Shown piece after piece: positions 53,732 to 62,376 of a stretch of 64,000 bases of DNA; position 1 is the stretch's first letter; the number at the start of each line of letters is the position of its first letter. The position numbers and the translations under genes are program-made. The notes under the pieces were generated by a model, which was given only the letters and a program-made list of their open reading frames with translations, ran no database searches and had not been told where the DNA came from. The DNA comes from Mycolicibacterium aromaticivorans JS19b1 = JCM 16368 (GTDB taxonomy: Bacteria > Actinomycetota > Actinomycetes > Mycobacteriales > Mycobacteriaceae), in assembly GCF_000559085.1 (NCBI RefSeq), contig NZ_JALN02000001.1:248001-312000 (forward strand), written 5' to 3'.

Positions 53732-54647
53732 GAAGAAGATCCCCCTGAAACGGTGGGCAGGGCGCGACGTCCACTGAGACGTCGATCACGCTGTGTTCGG
53801 AGTCGGTGTAGATGATGCCGCGCAGTGGCGGGATGTCGGCATAATCCCGCCCCCACCCGACGGTGATGTAACGCTCATCGACCAGCTGATCGTTGGTGGG
53901 ATCGAGCCCGAGCCAATCGTTCTGCGGTGTCCACACCGCGGCCCAGGCATGGGTGGCGTCCACGCCGTACATCCGTTCCTTTCCGGGCGGCGGGTCGGTG
54001 GCAAGATAGCCCGACACGTAACTCGCCGCCAATCCGTTGGCGCGCAGGCAGGCGATAGCCAGCCGGGCGAAGTCCTGGCATACCCCTTCTCGCGCCAGCA
54101 AAACCTGACTTACCTGGGTGGACACCGTTGTTGATCCCGACTTGTAGGTGAAGTCAGAGAATATTCGTGAGTTGAGGTCTCGCAGCACCTCGACCAGCGG
54201 ACGTCCCGGCTCGAAACTCGGCGCGGCGTAATCCCGGACTTCATCGGTGATCTCCGGTGGGCGCAGGTCCAGGCTGAACTCGGACGCCAGCGCCCCGTTG
54301 TGGCCGACCGGCCGGACGGCTTCCCACGGCGCCTGCGCCCAGCCGGCGCTATAGCGCTCGGCCGCGGGCGGGTCGACCTCGACGACGGAGCGACTGGTCA
54401 CCGTCAGTGCCCGGTGATGTTCGGTGACGTGGAAGTAGGAGCTGATGTTGCCGTAGACGTCGAGGCTGGTGGATCGGTCGGCGGGTATCGGGTCGATGTC
54501 GAGCTCGTAGGCCAGGCACCGCTGTCCGGTGGTGTCGCGTGGGGTGAGATGGCCGCGGCCGTAGGAACTGGTCACCACATCGGAATAGCCGTACGCGGTG
54601 CGATGCGTGATCCGGTATGTGCGCGCTGCGCCCTCGGCCGCCGTCAC
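53724..54647 (-). CDS. Transglutaminase-like cysteine protein (Rv2569c-like)
   Basis: A 307-residue protein with an N-terminal beta domain (TYRITHRTAYGYSDVV) and a transglutaminase/papain-like core. Catalytic Cys is in LLAREGVCQDFARLAIACL, His in DATHAWAAVW and Asp in WLGLDPTND. Such bacterial domains act as proteases, amidases or transpeptidases. It overlaps the ATP-grasp gene upstream by 4 nt and the metallopeptidase gene downstream by 8 nt. No signal peptide is visible, so it is probably cytoplasmic. Confidence 0.92.
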   Translation of the reverse strand: MTAAEGAARTYRITHRTAYGYSDVVTSSYGRGHLTPRDTTGQRCLAYELDIDPIPADRSTSLDVYGNISSYFHVTEHHRALTVTSRSVVEVDPPAAERYSAGWAQAPWEAVRPVGHNGALASEFSLDLRPPEITDEVRDYAAPSFEPGRPLVEVLRDLNSRIFSDFTYKSGSTTVSTQVSQVLLAREGVCQDFARLAIACLRANGLAASYVSGYLATDPPPGKERMYGVDATHAWAAVWTPQNDWLGLDPTNDQLVDERYITVGWGRDYADIPPLRGIIYTDSEHSVIDVSVDVAPCPPFQGDLLHA

Positions 54648-57295
54648 GGCATGACCCGCAGTTGATCAGGCCCCCACAGCGGCTGCATCCCACCGGGCAG
54701 CGACAACTGGGTGCGGGTGATGACGTCGGACAGATCGCGCAGCGCGGCGTGCATCCCGCTCAGCAGGCCGTCGAGTTCGCTTCGGCGGCCGTCGTCGTCG
54801 ACGTGCTCGAGTTCGGTGGGGTCCAGCCGGCGCAGCCGCGTGCTGATCTCGTCGACCAATCGCTCAGGACGCGACGAGCCCGACGAGCCCGGCAGCAACC
54901 GCAGGTTCGACCGCAACCGTTCCAGTTGGTAGACAAGGGATCTGGGGTTCTCCGGGTCGAACAACACCAGGTCCGCCACAGCGGCCACGCTGACCCTGCC
55001 CAGGTTGCGTCTGCGGTAGATCACCGACGACTCACACACCACCAGTGCGGACTCGGTGATGGTCTGTTCGGCGTCCGGGCTGCGCACAGTGGTCAGCGTG
55101 GCACGCAGCAACGCCGACAGCGCGAGCCCGCGTTCGATGCGCTTGCCGATGTCCATCAACGTCCACCCGGCGTCGCGCACCATCGACTCGGCGGCCACTC
55201 CCGACAGGGCCAGCATGCCGGCGAGGGTCTGTTGCTGGGCGAGGGCCAGCTGGGTGTCGTCGATCCGCGCCCCGCGCGGCGAGCCGGCCTGCTCGGCCAG
55301 CGCCCGCTCGACGGCGCCGAGCACCATCCAGGTGTCGTTGGACATCTGGTCGCGCACCGAGCGGGCCGCCAGGCCGAGCCGCTCCACGGAGTGGGCCAAC
55401 GATCCGGGGCATTGCCGGTCGGCGGTCAACGACCACAGTGTGCGCTGGGCGGCGGACACCGCCTCGGCGTAGGTGCCCGCGGCTTCGGTCTCGGTGCCGG
55501 TGATCACGCCCAGCGCGCGCAACAGGACCGGCACACATTCGCTGCCGTCCATGTCCTGGCGGTAGCGATACTCGTGATACCGCTCGCGGGTGACGATCAG
55601 CAGCCGGGCCAGGTTCTCGGCGCGCTCGCCGTAGCGGCCCATCCAGAAGAGGTCCGACAGAACGCGCGGCGAGCTGATCGAGCGCGTGCCGCTGGGCAGC
55701 TCCACCGGCGGCACGGTCAACGTATCGGCTTTGGCCCGTGTCGGCGGCCGAATCCAGACATCTTTGGCGGCAATGGTTTTCAGCGCATAGGCGGAGTTTC
55801 CGGGTGCCAGCACGTAGCCGAGGCCACCGATCATGGGCGCATACCCGCCACGTTGGGCCACCGTGAACAAACGCATGCCGACGCTGGCCGCCGACAACCC
55901 GCCCGGATAGCGGTCGGTGGGCGCGGACGAGAACTGCGGCAGCTCCTGGCCCACCCACTGCCAGGGGTGGGCCTCGATACGGGCGGTCAGTTCCTCGCGC
56001 TGCTCCGCCGACAGCGCAGGCCCCACGATCGTCTCGCCGCCGACCGTCGACTTGATCAGCAGCGTGTTCAGCCTCGACACCAGATGTGCGCGCTCCCGGT
56101 CGAATCCGCCCCAATAGAGCTGCGGGGTGTCCAGCAACGGCTTCTCCCCCAGCAACCGGTCCGCCAGCTGCGGCAGGAAGCGCTGCAGCCCAGGGCTTTC
56201 CAGAATGCCGGCGCCGAGGGTGTTCACCACCGTCACCGCGCCCCGCCGCTGCACCTCGACCAGGCCGACCACACCGAGCCGGGAATCGGGTCGCAGATCC
56301 AGCGGGTCGGCGTAGTCGGCGTCGACCCGGCGAAGCACCACGTCCACCCGCTTGAGGGTGCCCAGCGACCGCATCAACAGCTTGCCGTCCCGGACCACCA
56401 GGTCCGCACTCTCCACCAGGGGGAAGCCGAGTACCGATGCCAGGTAGGCCTGGTCGAAGGCTGTCTCGGAGTGGATACCGGGACTGAGGACCACCACCAC
56501 CGGATCTTCGGCGGCCTCAGGCGCGGCCTCGATGAGCGCCAGCCGCAGCGCCTGGGCGAACGGCGAGGCCGGGCGCGGGCCGATGCGCTCGTAGACATCG
56601 GGCACGGCGTGCGCGACCACCCGGCGATCGGCCAGGGCGTAGCCGGCCCCCGACGGCGCCTGCGCCCAGTCGGCATTGACCACGAAGCGGCCGTCGGCGG
56701 CCCGGCTGACGTCGCAGCCGAGCATGAAGAGTTGATGGCGCCCGGGGTTCTCGATGCCGCGGGCGGCCCGGATGTAGCCGGGATGCCCGAACAGCAACTG
56801 CGGCGGCAGGATCCCGGTGGTGATCGCCCGCCGCTCGCCGTAGAGATCGGTCAGGACCGCGTCGAGCAGCCGGGACCGTTGCAGCACACCGGCTTCCAGC
56901 GTCTCCCAGTCGGTGGCGGACACCACCAGCGGTATGGCATCGAGATGCCAGGTGCCCGGCGTCGCGATGCCCTCGCCGGGGACGGTTCCCGAGTCGTCGA
57001 CCTCGATGTAGGTGATGCCGTCGTTGTCGACCAACCCGCGCACCACGCCGCGCAGCCGTTCCAACCCGGCCCGGCCGCGCTCGCCGATGAGATCACCGAG
57101 TTCCTGCCACGACGGGCGGATGGTCCCGGTGGCGTCGACGAACTCGTCGTACCCGGTGTCGCCGAAGGCACCCGCCCCGCCGCCGTGCACGTCGAACAGG
57201 GCGTCCTGGGCGCGTGCGGCGCGGTATCCGGCGAGCAGACGGTCCGGGTCATGGCTCGAGCGGCTCAATCCAGAACCGGCAGCGGACAGCGACAA
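54644..57295 (-). CDS. Circularly permuted ATP-grasp plus alpha-E fusion protein (Rv2567-like)
   Basis: An 883-residue two-part protein. Residues about 30-510 are a circularly permuted ATP-grasp ligase (DUF404/DUF407), with SGTVPGEGIATPGTWHLD, VVVVLSPGIHSETAFD and TVVNTLGAGILESPG. Residues about 550-880 are an all-helical alpha-E domain (DUF403), with LSDLFWMGRYGERAENLARL. ATP-grasp enzymes of this class are predicted to form peptide bonds. I place the start at TTG 57295 because AGGAGG lies 8 nt upstream and the length fits the family. GTG 57328 is the alternative. Confidence 0.9.
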   Translation of the reverse strand: MSLSAAGSGLSRSSHDPDRLLAGYRAARAQDALFDVHGGGAGAFGDTGYDEFVDATGTIRPSWQELGDLIGERGRAGLERLRGVVRGLVDNDGITYIEVDDSGTVPGEGIATPGTWHLDAIPLVVSATDWETLEAGVLQRSRLLDAVLTDLYGERRAITTGILPPQLLFGHPGYIRAARGIENPGRHQLFMLGCDVSRAADGRFVVNADWAQAPSGAGYALADRRVVAHAVPDVYERIGPRPASPFAQALRLALIEAAPEAAEDPVVVVLSPGIHSETAFDQAYLASVLGFPLVESADLVVRDGKLLMRSLGTLKRVDVVLRRVDADYADPLDLRPDSRLGVVGLVEVQRRGAVTVVNTLGAGILESPGLQRFLPQLADRLLGEKPLLDTPQLYWGGFDRERAHLVSRLNTLLIKSTVGGETIVGPALSAEQREELTARIEAHPWQWVGQELPQFSSAPTDRYPGGLSAASVGMRLFTVAQRGGYAPMIGGLGYVLAPGNSAYALKTIAAKDVWIRPPTRAKADTLTVPPVELPSGTRSISSPRVLSDLFWMGRYGERAENLARLLIVTRERYHEYRYRQDMDGSECVPVLLRALGVITGTETEAAGTYAEAVSAAQRTLWSLTADRQCPGSLAHSVERLGLAARSVRDQMSNDTWMVLGAVERALAEQAGSPRGARIDDTQLALAQQQTLAGMLALSGVAAESMVRDAGWTLMDIGKRIERGLALSALLRATLTTVRSPDAEQTITESALVVCESSVIYRRRNLGRVSVAAVADLVLFDPENPRSLVYQLERLRSNLRLLPGSSGSSRPERLVDEISTRLRRLDPTELEHVDDDGRRSELDGLLSGMHAALRDLSDVITRTQLSLPGGMQPLWGPDQLRVMP

Positions 57296-57368
57296 CGGCC
57301 CACCTCCTGATTCCAGACTCCTGCACACGCATGGCCCGCCCCGAGCATATTCGGGTCGGTGGTCCCCA

Positions 57369-60300
57369 TCAGTTCTGCAGCACTGTGCGGGCCCGTCGCA
57401 GGTCGAGGATCCCCGGCGCGCCGACGTCCGTGGATTGCCGGGCCAGTTTCTCCCGGATATCGCCGACGTCGACCTTGCCGGGGGTGAACCCGGTGGCCTC
57501 GAAACGCCGTCCGCGGCGCGATTCGGCCTCCACGGCGTTGACCGGCGGGGTGTCGTACGCCCGGCCGCCCGGGTGCGAGACGTGATAGGTGCAGCCCCCG
57601 CGGGACGTCCCGGTGGCCGTGTCGACCAGTTCGAACCGCAGCGGGCCGTCGACGGTGATGGTCGGGTGCAGCGCGCTCGGCGGCTGCCACGCCCGGTAGC
57701 GGACGCCGCCGACCAGCACGTCGGGGTTGTCGGTGGCCAGCATCGGGATCGGGTAGCCGTTGCAGGTCAGGATGTGGCGCTGCCGGTCGGCGCCGATCGT
57801 CCGGACCTGGATGCGCTCCACCGAGGAGTCGACGTAGCGCGCGGTGCCGGTGCCGGTCGATTCCTCGCCGAGGGTGTTCCACGGTTCGATGGCCCCGCGC
57901 AGCTCGATCTCGACGTGGTCGAACACCGCGGTACCCACCCGTGGGAAGCGAAACTCGGTGAACGGGTCCAACCAGCTGGTGTCGAAGTTGACGCCGTGTG
58001 CGCGCAGGTCGGCACAGACATCGGCAATATCGTGAATGATGAAGTGGGGCAACAGGTATCGCCCGTGTAGGTTCAGGCCGTGCCGGATCAGCGGCGCCCG
58101 TAGCGGCTGGTCCCAGAACCGTGCCACCAGCGCACGCACCAGCAGCGACTGCACCATCGCCATCTGGAAGTGCGGGGGCATCTCGAAACCGCGCAGCTCC
58201 AGCAGACCCAGCCTGCCGCGGGGGCTGTCGGGGCTGTAGAGCTTGTCGATGCAGAACTCGGCGCGGTGGGTGTTGCCGGTGATGTCGGTGAGCAGGTGGC
58301 GCAGCGCCCGGTCGGCGATCCACGGAGCGACGCTTGCGGAGCGACCATGATCGGGAGCGACGCTTGCGGAGCGACCATGATCGGGTCGGGACGCGTCCTC
58401 CGCCGTCAGCCGGGCGATCTCGGCGAAGGCGATCTCGAGTTCGTAGAGCGCTTCGGAGCGGCCCTCGTCGACCCGCGGCGCCTGCGACGTGGTGCCGATG
58501 AACCGGCCGGCGAACAGATACGACAGCGCCGGGTGGCGCTGCCAGTAGGTCAACAGTGACACGAGCAGGTCGGGTCTGCGCAGCAGCGGCGAGTCGGCCG
58601 GGGTGATGCCGCCCAGCGTGATGTGGTTGCCGCCGCCGGTGCCGCCGTGCGTTCCGTCGACGTCGAATGACTCGGTCGACAGCCGGGCCAGCCGGGCCTC
58701 GTCGTACAGGGTGCGCAACTGGTCGCGCTGCTCGGCGAAGCTGGCGGCGGGTGTGACATTGACCTCGATGACGCCGGGATCCGGCGTGATCGACATGGAT
58801 TGCAGCCGCCCGTCGGGCGGCGGCCCGTAACCTTCGACGACCACCGCGCAGGCGATCTTCGCGGCGGCCGCCTCCACCCGGGTGATCAGGTCGACGAAGT
58901 GTTCCAGCTCCTCGGTGGGCGGGATGAAGATGTAGAGCAGACCGTCGCGAATCTGGGCGACCATCGCGGTGGTGGGCGCGGTGGGCGAATGCTCTACGGC
59001 GGCGTTAGCGGCTCCGGGATCGACCGGCAGCGCGCGCCCGCCGCTGGCGATCGGGTCGGCGGGTGCCGACGGACGGGGCGGCTGCCAGCTGATCGAGTCC
59101 AGCGGTAGGCGAAGCCCGGCCGGCGAGTCACCCTCGAGCAACACCACCCGGCCACGGCGCAGCCGCCAGTCCGCACTGGCCCAGCCGGCGTCGTCCTCGC
59201 GGCGGTGCAACGGCAGCACGTAGGCGGCCGGTTCGGTGACCGGATCTTCGAGGCGGGCCAGCAGCGCCGCCCGCGCGGCGGCGGTGTCGGTCTCCAGATC
59301 GTCGCCGGGTTCGACCGGGTCGCCCGCGGGCAGCCGAGCTGCGTGCGCCAACCGGGTCAGCGGGTCCTCGAACGCCGCGCGCACCTGGGTGGCAGGCAGT
59401 CCGAGGTCGTCGGCGATCGCCGACAGGATCTGTTGCGCCGCTTCGGGATCGACGTCTTCGTGGGCCCCCCAGGGGTCGGCAAGCAGTGCCTCGTCAGCCC
59501 ACAGCGGCTTGCCGTCGCGGCGCCAGTGGATGCCGATCTGCCAGCGCGGCAACGGTTCTCCCGGATACCACTTGCCCTGGCTGCGCTGTACCAGGCCACG
59601 GGGCGCCCATACCGCCTTGAGCCGCGCAGCCAGCACCGAGGCCCGCTCCCGTTTGTGCGGGCCGTCGGCGGCGGTGATCCACTCCTCATCGAGCTGGTTG
59701 TCCACCGAGACGAAGGTCGGCTCGCCGCCGACGGTCAGCCGCACATCGGCATCGGCCAGTCGCTCGTCGATTCGGGCGCCGAGTTGGTTGATCGCAGCCC
59801 AGGCGGCGTCGGTGTAGGGCAGCGTGACACGCGGATCCTCATGCACGCGGGTGACGATGTTCGCGAAGTCCAGGGTGGCCTCCGCGATCCCGGTGGTACC
59901 GGTGATCGGCGCCGCCGACGACGGATGCGGCGTGGCGGCCAGCGGAATATGGCCCTCGCCGGCAAACAGACCGGAGGTGGGGTCCAGCCCGATCCAGCCT
60001 GCGCCGGGAACGTACACCTCGGTCCAGGCGTGCAGGTCGGTGAAATCAGCGGCAGGCCCGGACGGTCCGTCGAGGGCCTCGACGTCGGAGGTCAGCTGCA
60101 CCAGGTAGCCGGACACGAATCGGGCGGCCAAGCCCAATCCCCGAAGGATCGACACCAGAAGCCACGCGGAGTCGCGGCAGGATCCGATCCCGGTGCGCAG
60201 GGTGTGATCCGGGGTCTGCACCCCGGCCTCCATCCGCACGCTGTATCCGACGTCGCCGTTGACCGCACGGTTGAGCGCCACCAGGAAATCGATGGTCCGC

Positions 60301-60740
60301 GTGCCGGGCGCGACCACGAAATCCCGCACCCACGACCCCACCAGGTCCCCCGGCCCCGATCCCTCGTCGCCCTCGTCGACCGGGCGCAGGTAGGGCTCCA
60401 GGTCATCTTTGAGCGCCTTGGGGTAGACGAAAGGGAAGGTTTCGGCGTAGTCCTCGATGAAGAAGTCGAACGGGTTGATGACCTTGAGGTCGGCGATCAG
60501 CCCGACCTTGATGGTGAGTTCCCGCGTCCGGGTGGGAAACACCAGCCGGGCCAGGAAGTTACCGAAGGCGTCCTGCTGCCAGTTGATGAAATGGTCGGCG
60601 GGCTCGACCTCCAGCGAGTAGGCCTCAATGGGCGTGCGTGAATGCGGTGCGGGCCGCAGCCGGACGACATGCGGGTGCACCTCCACCAATCGGTCAAAGG
60701 TGTAGGTGGTGCGGTGCTCGAGCGCCACTTTGATGCCCAT
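57369..60740 (-). CDS. Transglutaminase-DUF2126 fusion protein (Rv2566-like)
   Basis: A 1123-residue protein. The N-terminal third is a transglutaminase-like domain, with catalytic Cys in TGIGSCRDSAWLLVSIL, His in DLHAWTEVYVPG and Asp in WIGLDPTSG. The C-terminal DUF2126 region runs from about residue 450, with FDVDGTHGGTGGGNHITLGG and HFQMAMVQSLLVRALVARFW. A tandem DHGRSASVAP duplication lies near residues 786-805. Start ATG 60740, about 73 nt upstream of the ATP-grasp gene. Function unknown; presumed peptide or amide chemistry with the partners. Confidence 0.92.
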   Translation of the reverse strand: MGIKVALEHRTTYTFDRLVEVHPHVVRLRPAPHSRTPIEAYSLEVEPADHFINWQQDAFGNFLARLVFPTRTRELTIKVGLIADLKVINPFDFFIEDYAETFPFVYPKALKDDLEPYLRPVDEGDEGSGPGDLVGSWVRDFVVAPGTRTIDFLVALNRAVNGDVGYSVRMEAGVQTPDHTLRTGIGSCRDSAWLLVSILRGLGLAARFVSGYLVQLTSDVEALDGPSGPAADFTDLHAWTEVYVPGAGWIGLDPTSGLFAGEGHIPLAATPHPSSAAPITGTTGIAEATLDFANIVTRVHEDPRVTLPYTDAAWAAINQLGARIDERLADADVRLTVGGEPTFVSVDNQLDEEWITAADGPHKRERASVLAARLKAVWAPRGLVQRSQGKWYPGEPLPRWQIGIHWRRDGKPLWADEALLADPWGAHEDVDPEAAQQILSAIADDLGLPATQVRAAFEDPLTRLAHAARLPAGDPVEPGDDLETDTAAARAALLARLEDPVTEPAAYVLPLHRREDDAGWASADWRLRRGRVVLLEGDSPAGLRLPLDSISWQPPRPSAPADPIASGGRALPVDPGAANAAVEHSPTAPTTAMVAQIRDGLLYIFIPPTEELEHFVDLITRVEAAAAKIACAVVVEGYGPPPDGRLQSMSITPDPGVIEVNVTPAASFAEQRDQLRTLYDEARLARLSTESFDVDGTHGGTGGGNHITLGGITPADSPLLRRPDLLVSLLTYWQRHPALSYLFAGRFIGTTSQAPRVDEGRSEALYELEIAFAEIARLTAEDASRPDHGRSASVAPDHGRSASVAPWIADRALRHLLTDITGNTHRAEFCIDKLYSPDSPRGRLGLLELRGFEMPPHFQMAMVQSLLVRALVARFWDQPLRAPLIRHGLNLHGRYLLPHFIIHDIADVCADLRAHGVNFDTSWLDPFTEFRFPRVGTAVFDHVEIELRGAIEPWNTLGEESTGTGTARYVDSSVERIQVRTIGADRQRHILTCNGYPIPMLATDNPDVLVGGVRYRAWQPPSALHPTITVDGPLRFELVDTATGTSRGGCTYHVSHPGGRAYDTPPVNAVEAESRRGRRFEATGFTPGKVDVGDIREKLARQSTDVGAPGILDLRRARTVLQN
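58324..58383. repeat. Two perfect 30-bp direct repeats inside the DUF2126 gene
   Basis: The 30-bp unit begins GGAGCGACGCTTGCGG and ends CATGATCG. It occurs twice in tandem, and each unit itself contains GGAGCGAC twice, so that octamer appears four times. It adds 10 in-frame residues (DHGRSASVAP) per copy and does not break the reading frame. Looks like recent duplication or insertion of an interspersed repeat. Confidence 0.85.
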
Positions 60741-60792
60741 AGGCCGCTAATCCCATCACAAGACCCTCGACAACGCAGGGCGCGGTGCGGCG

Positions 60793-61269
60793 TCAGCTCC
60801 GCCGTCCGCCGTTGGGAAGCAGGGTTGAGGACGGCCGGCTCGGCCGGATGGGGAACGCGGGCTGCTCGCTGGCAGTGGCGGATGTCTCCGTCGGGCTGGT
60901 CGTCGCCGTCTGCATCGGAGCGACTGGCTGAGTCGGGAGCACCGTCTCGGTCGCAGTCGGCGGGTAGGTGGGAGTCGGCGTCGGTGTGATGGCCGGAACG
61001 GGTTCCGGAGCCGGTGGCGGGACCGTCGTCGGCGCGGCCGCAGCAGAACTCGGCGTCTCGATGGCAGGTCCGGGAGCCGTTCCGGGCTCGATCCGGGGGG
61101 CGTTCGTAGTACTCGGCTCGGGCGAGCCGGGGCCGGCATCGGGCGGGGTCGGCACACGGAGCACCGTTGCGATCGCGAGACCCGCGACCACGACCCCGAC
61201 GACCGTCATCGCGATTCCACGAGGCGATACATGGTCCTTCAGACTTGCGATGTTGTTCATCCACCCCAC
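60793..61269 (-). CDS. Signal-anchored Pro/Thr/Ala-rich protein
   Basis: A 158-residue protein (155 if ATG 61260 is used) with one hydrophobic helix (IAMTVVGVVVAGLAIATVL, about residues 19-37). A low-complexity extracytoplasmic tail of Pro, Thr, Ala and Ser follows, such as ITPTPTPTYPPTATE. It is likely an envelope-facing anchored protein. The composition differs from the surrounding enzymes. The IS481 element begins 10 bp upstream of the GTG and separates it from the DUF389 gene, with which it was probably cotranscribed. Function unknown. Confidence 0.7.
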   Translation of the reverse strand: MGWMNNIASLKDHVSPRGIAMTVVGVVVAGLAIATVLRVPTPPDAGPGSPEPSTTNAPRIEPGTAPGPAIETPSSAAAAPTTVPPPAPEPVPAITPTPTPTYPPTATETVLPTQPVAPMQTATTSPTETSATASEQPAFPIRPSRPSSTLLPNGGRRS

Positions 61270-61273
61270 AGGC

Positions 61274-61302
61274 GCTAGATGTACTCGGCTAGGACGTTGG
61301 CG
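61274..61302. repeat. Left target duplication and terminal inverted repeat of IS element
   Basis: Target copy GCTAGA (61274-61279), then the inverted repeat starting TGTACTCGGCTAGGAC (61280-61302). The transposase stop codon lies inside this repeat. Confidence 0.85.
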
Positions 61303-62266
61303 TCAGTCTGCTGATCGGGGGTTGGCCTCCGAGGGCTGAGTGGCGTCGTCGATTGTTGTAGTCCTCGAGCCAGGGTGCAAGGGCAGCGCTGCGAGCGTCG
61401 TTGGTGGTGAATATCTGCTGGTAGGCCCACTCGGTCTGCAGGGTGCGGTTGTAGCGCTCCACTTTCCCGTTCTGCCAGGGGCAATGCGGCTTGATGAAGA
61501 CGTGCTTGGCGCCCAGGCCTGCGATGACAGCCGCGACATCGGCGGAGCGTCGATAACTCCAGTGGTTGTCGGTGATGAGTCTCTCGATGGTCGGGATGCC
61601 GTGGGCGCGGAAGTACTCGGCGGCCCTGGCTAAAAACTCACCGCACGTCGCTCCCTTTTCATCGGGCAGGATCTCTGAGTAGGCCAGCCGCGAATGGTCG
61701 TCAACGACGGAGTGCACGTAGTCGAACCCGATGCGCGCGTTCCTCTGTGCAGCAGATCTGCTCTTGGCTCGGCCGTGAGCCTTCCATCCGCCTCCGTCAG
61801 GGATGCGGCCAATCTTCTTGACATCCATATGAATTAGTTCTCCGGGGCGTGCCCGTTCGTAGCGGACCGCGGTCGCTTTCGATGACCGGATCACGTCACC
61901 GGTCAGCGGGTCGCAGTCCCTCAGATACGGCAGCTGGTGGCGGCGCAAGATCGCCGAGATCGTGCGGGCCGGCAGACCGAGTTCGGCGCCGATCCAGTCC
62001 TGGCCCCGCCTACTGGCGCGGCGCAGTTCGAGGACCGCATCTTCAATGACAGCTGATGTGCGGCGCGGGCAGCGGTGTGGTCGTGAGGAGCGATCCGACA
62101 ACCCGGCAACGCCTTCATCGCGAAACCGGCGCACCCATCGGTGAGCGCACTGGCGCGACACTCCTAATTCGGCAGCGACATGAGACACCGGTCGGTGTCC
62201 CTTAACGATCCGCTCAACGAGCAGCAGACGACCATGAACGGTCAAACGGGCATTAGCGTGGGACAC
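61289..62266 (-). CDS. IS481-family transposase
   Basis: A 325-residue DDE recombinase. Its N-terminal helix-turn-helix is VSHVAAELGVSRQCAHRWVR. The rve-type catalytic core has first Asp in LIHMDVKKIG, second in LITDNHWSY and Glu in GKVERYNRTL. The frame is intact. GTG 62266 follows GGAGG 5 nt upstream. That ribosome-binding site lies in one arm of an 11-bp inverted repeat just before the gene. Confidence 0.95.
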   Translation of the reverse strand: MSHANARLTVHGRLLLVERIVKGHRPVSHVAAELGVSRQCAHRWVRRFRDEGVAGLSDRSSRPHRCPRRTSAVIEDAVLELRRASRRGQDWIGAELGLPARTISAILRRHQLPYLRDCDPLTGDVIRSSKATAVRYERARPGELIHMDVKKIGRIPDGGGWKAHGRAKSRSAAQRNARIGFDYVHSVVDDHSRLAYSEILPDEKGATCGEFLARAAEYFRAHGIPTIERLITDNHWSYRRSADVAAVIAGLGAKHVFIKPHCPWQNGKVERYNRTLQTEWAYQQIFTTNDARSAALAPWLEDYNNRRRHSALGGQPPISRLTPTS

Positions 62267-62324
62267 GAGGACCTCCGTGGACTGGTGAAGACGTCAGACA
62301 TCTCCACTAAGCCCGGAGGTCCTC
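62267..62324 (-). promoter_or_regulatory. Inverted repeat that can hide the transposase ribosome-binding site
   Basis: GAGGACCTCCG (62267-62277) and its perfect complement CGGAGGTCCTC (62314-62324) flank 36 bp. On the transposase mRNA the inner arm is the Shine-Dalgarno region directly before GTG 62266. Only transcripts beginning upstream of both arms would form the hairpin, so read-through from outside would be poorly translated. Confidence 0.6.
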
Positions 62325-62345
62325 CCTACAGCAATAGCGATCCGT

Positions 62346-62374
62346 CACCAATGTCTAAGCCGAGTACAGCTAGA
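62346..62374. repeat. Right terminal inverted repeat and target duplication of IS element
   Basis: The inverted repeat ends GCCGAGTACA at 62368 and is followed by the second GCTAGA target copy (62369-62374), two bases before the DUF389 stop codon. Confidence 0.85.
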
Positions 62375-62376
62375 CG

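Larger units (their letters stand above)
61280..62368 (-). mobile_element. IS481-family insertion sequence, apparently intact
   Basis: A 1089-bp element bounded by 23-bp imperfect terminal inverted repeats beginning TGTACTCGGCT. The left and right ends differ at about five positions. GCTAGA is directly repeated on both sides (61274-61279 and 62369-62374), so it is a clean 6-bp target duplication. One uninterrupted transposase gene fills most of it on the minus strand. The retained duplication and intact gene suggest a fairly recent insertion. Confidence 0.9.

Noticed and set aside
54617..57310. 897-codon plus-strand open frame
   Set aside because: Exact antisense of the ATP-grasp/alpha-E gene; Gln/Arg/His-rich, no motifs.
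60793..61269. CRISPR or tandem DNA repeat in the Pro/Thr coding region
   Set aside because: Short irregular codon repeats only, no spacer-repeat periodicity.
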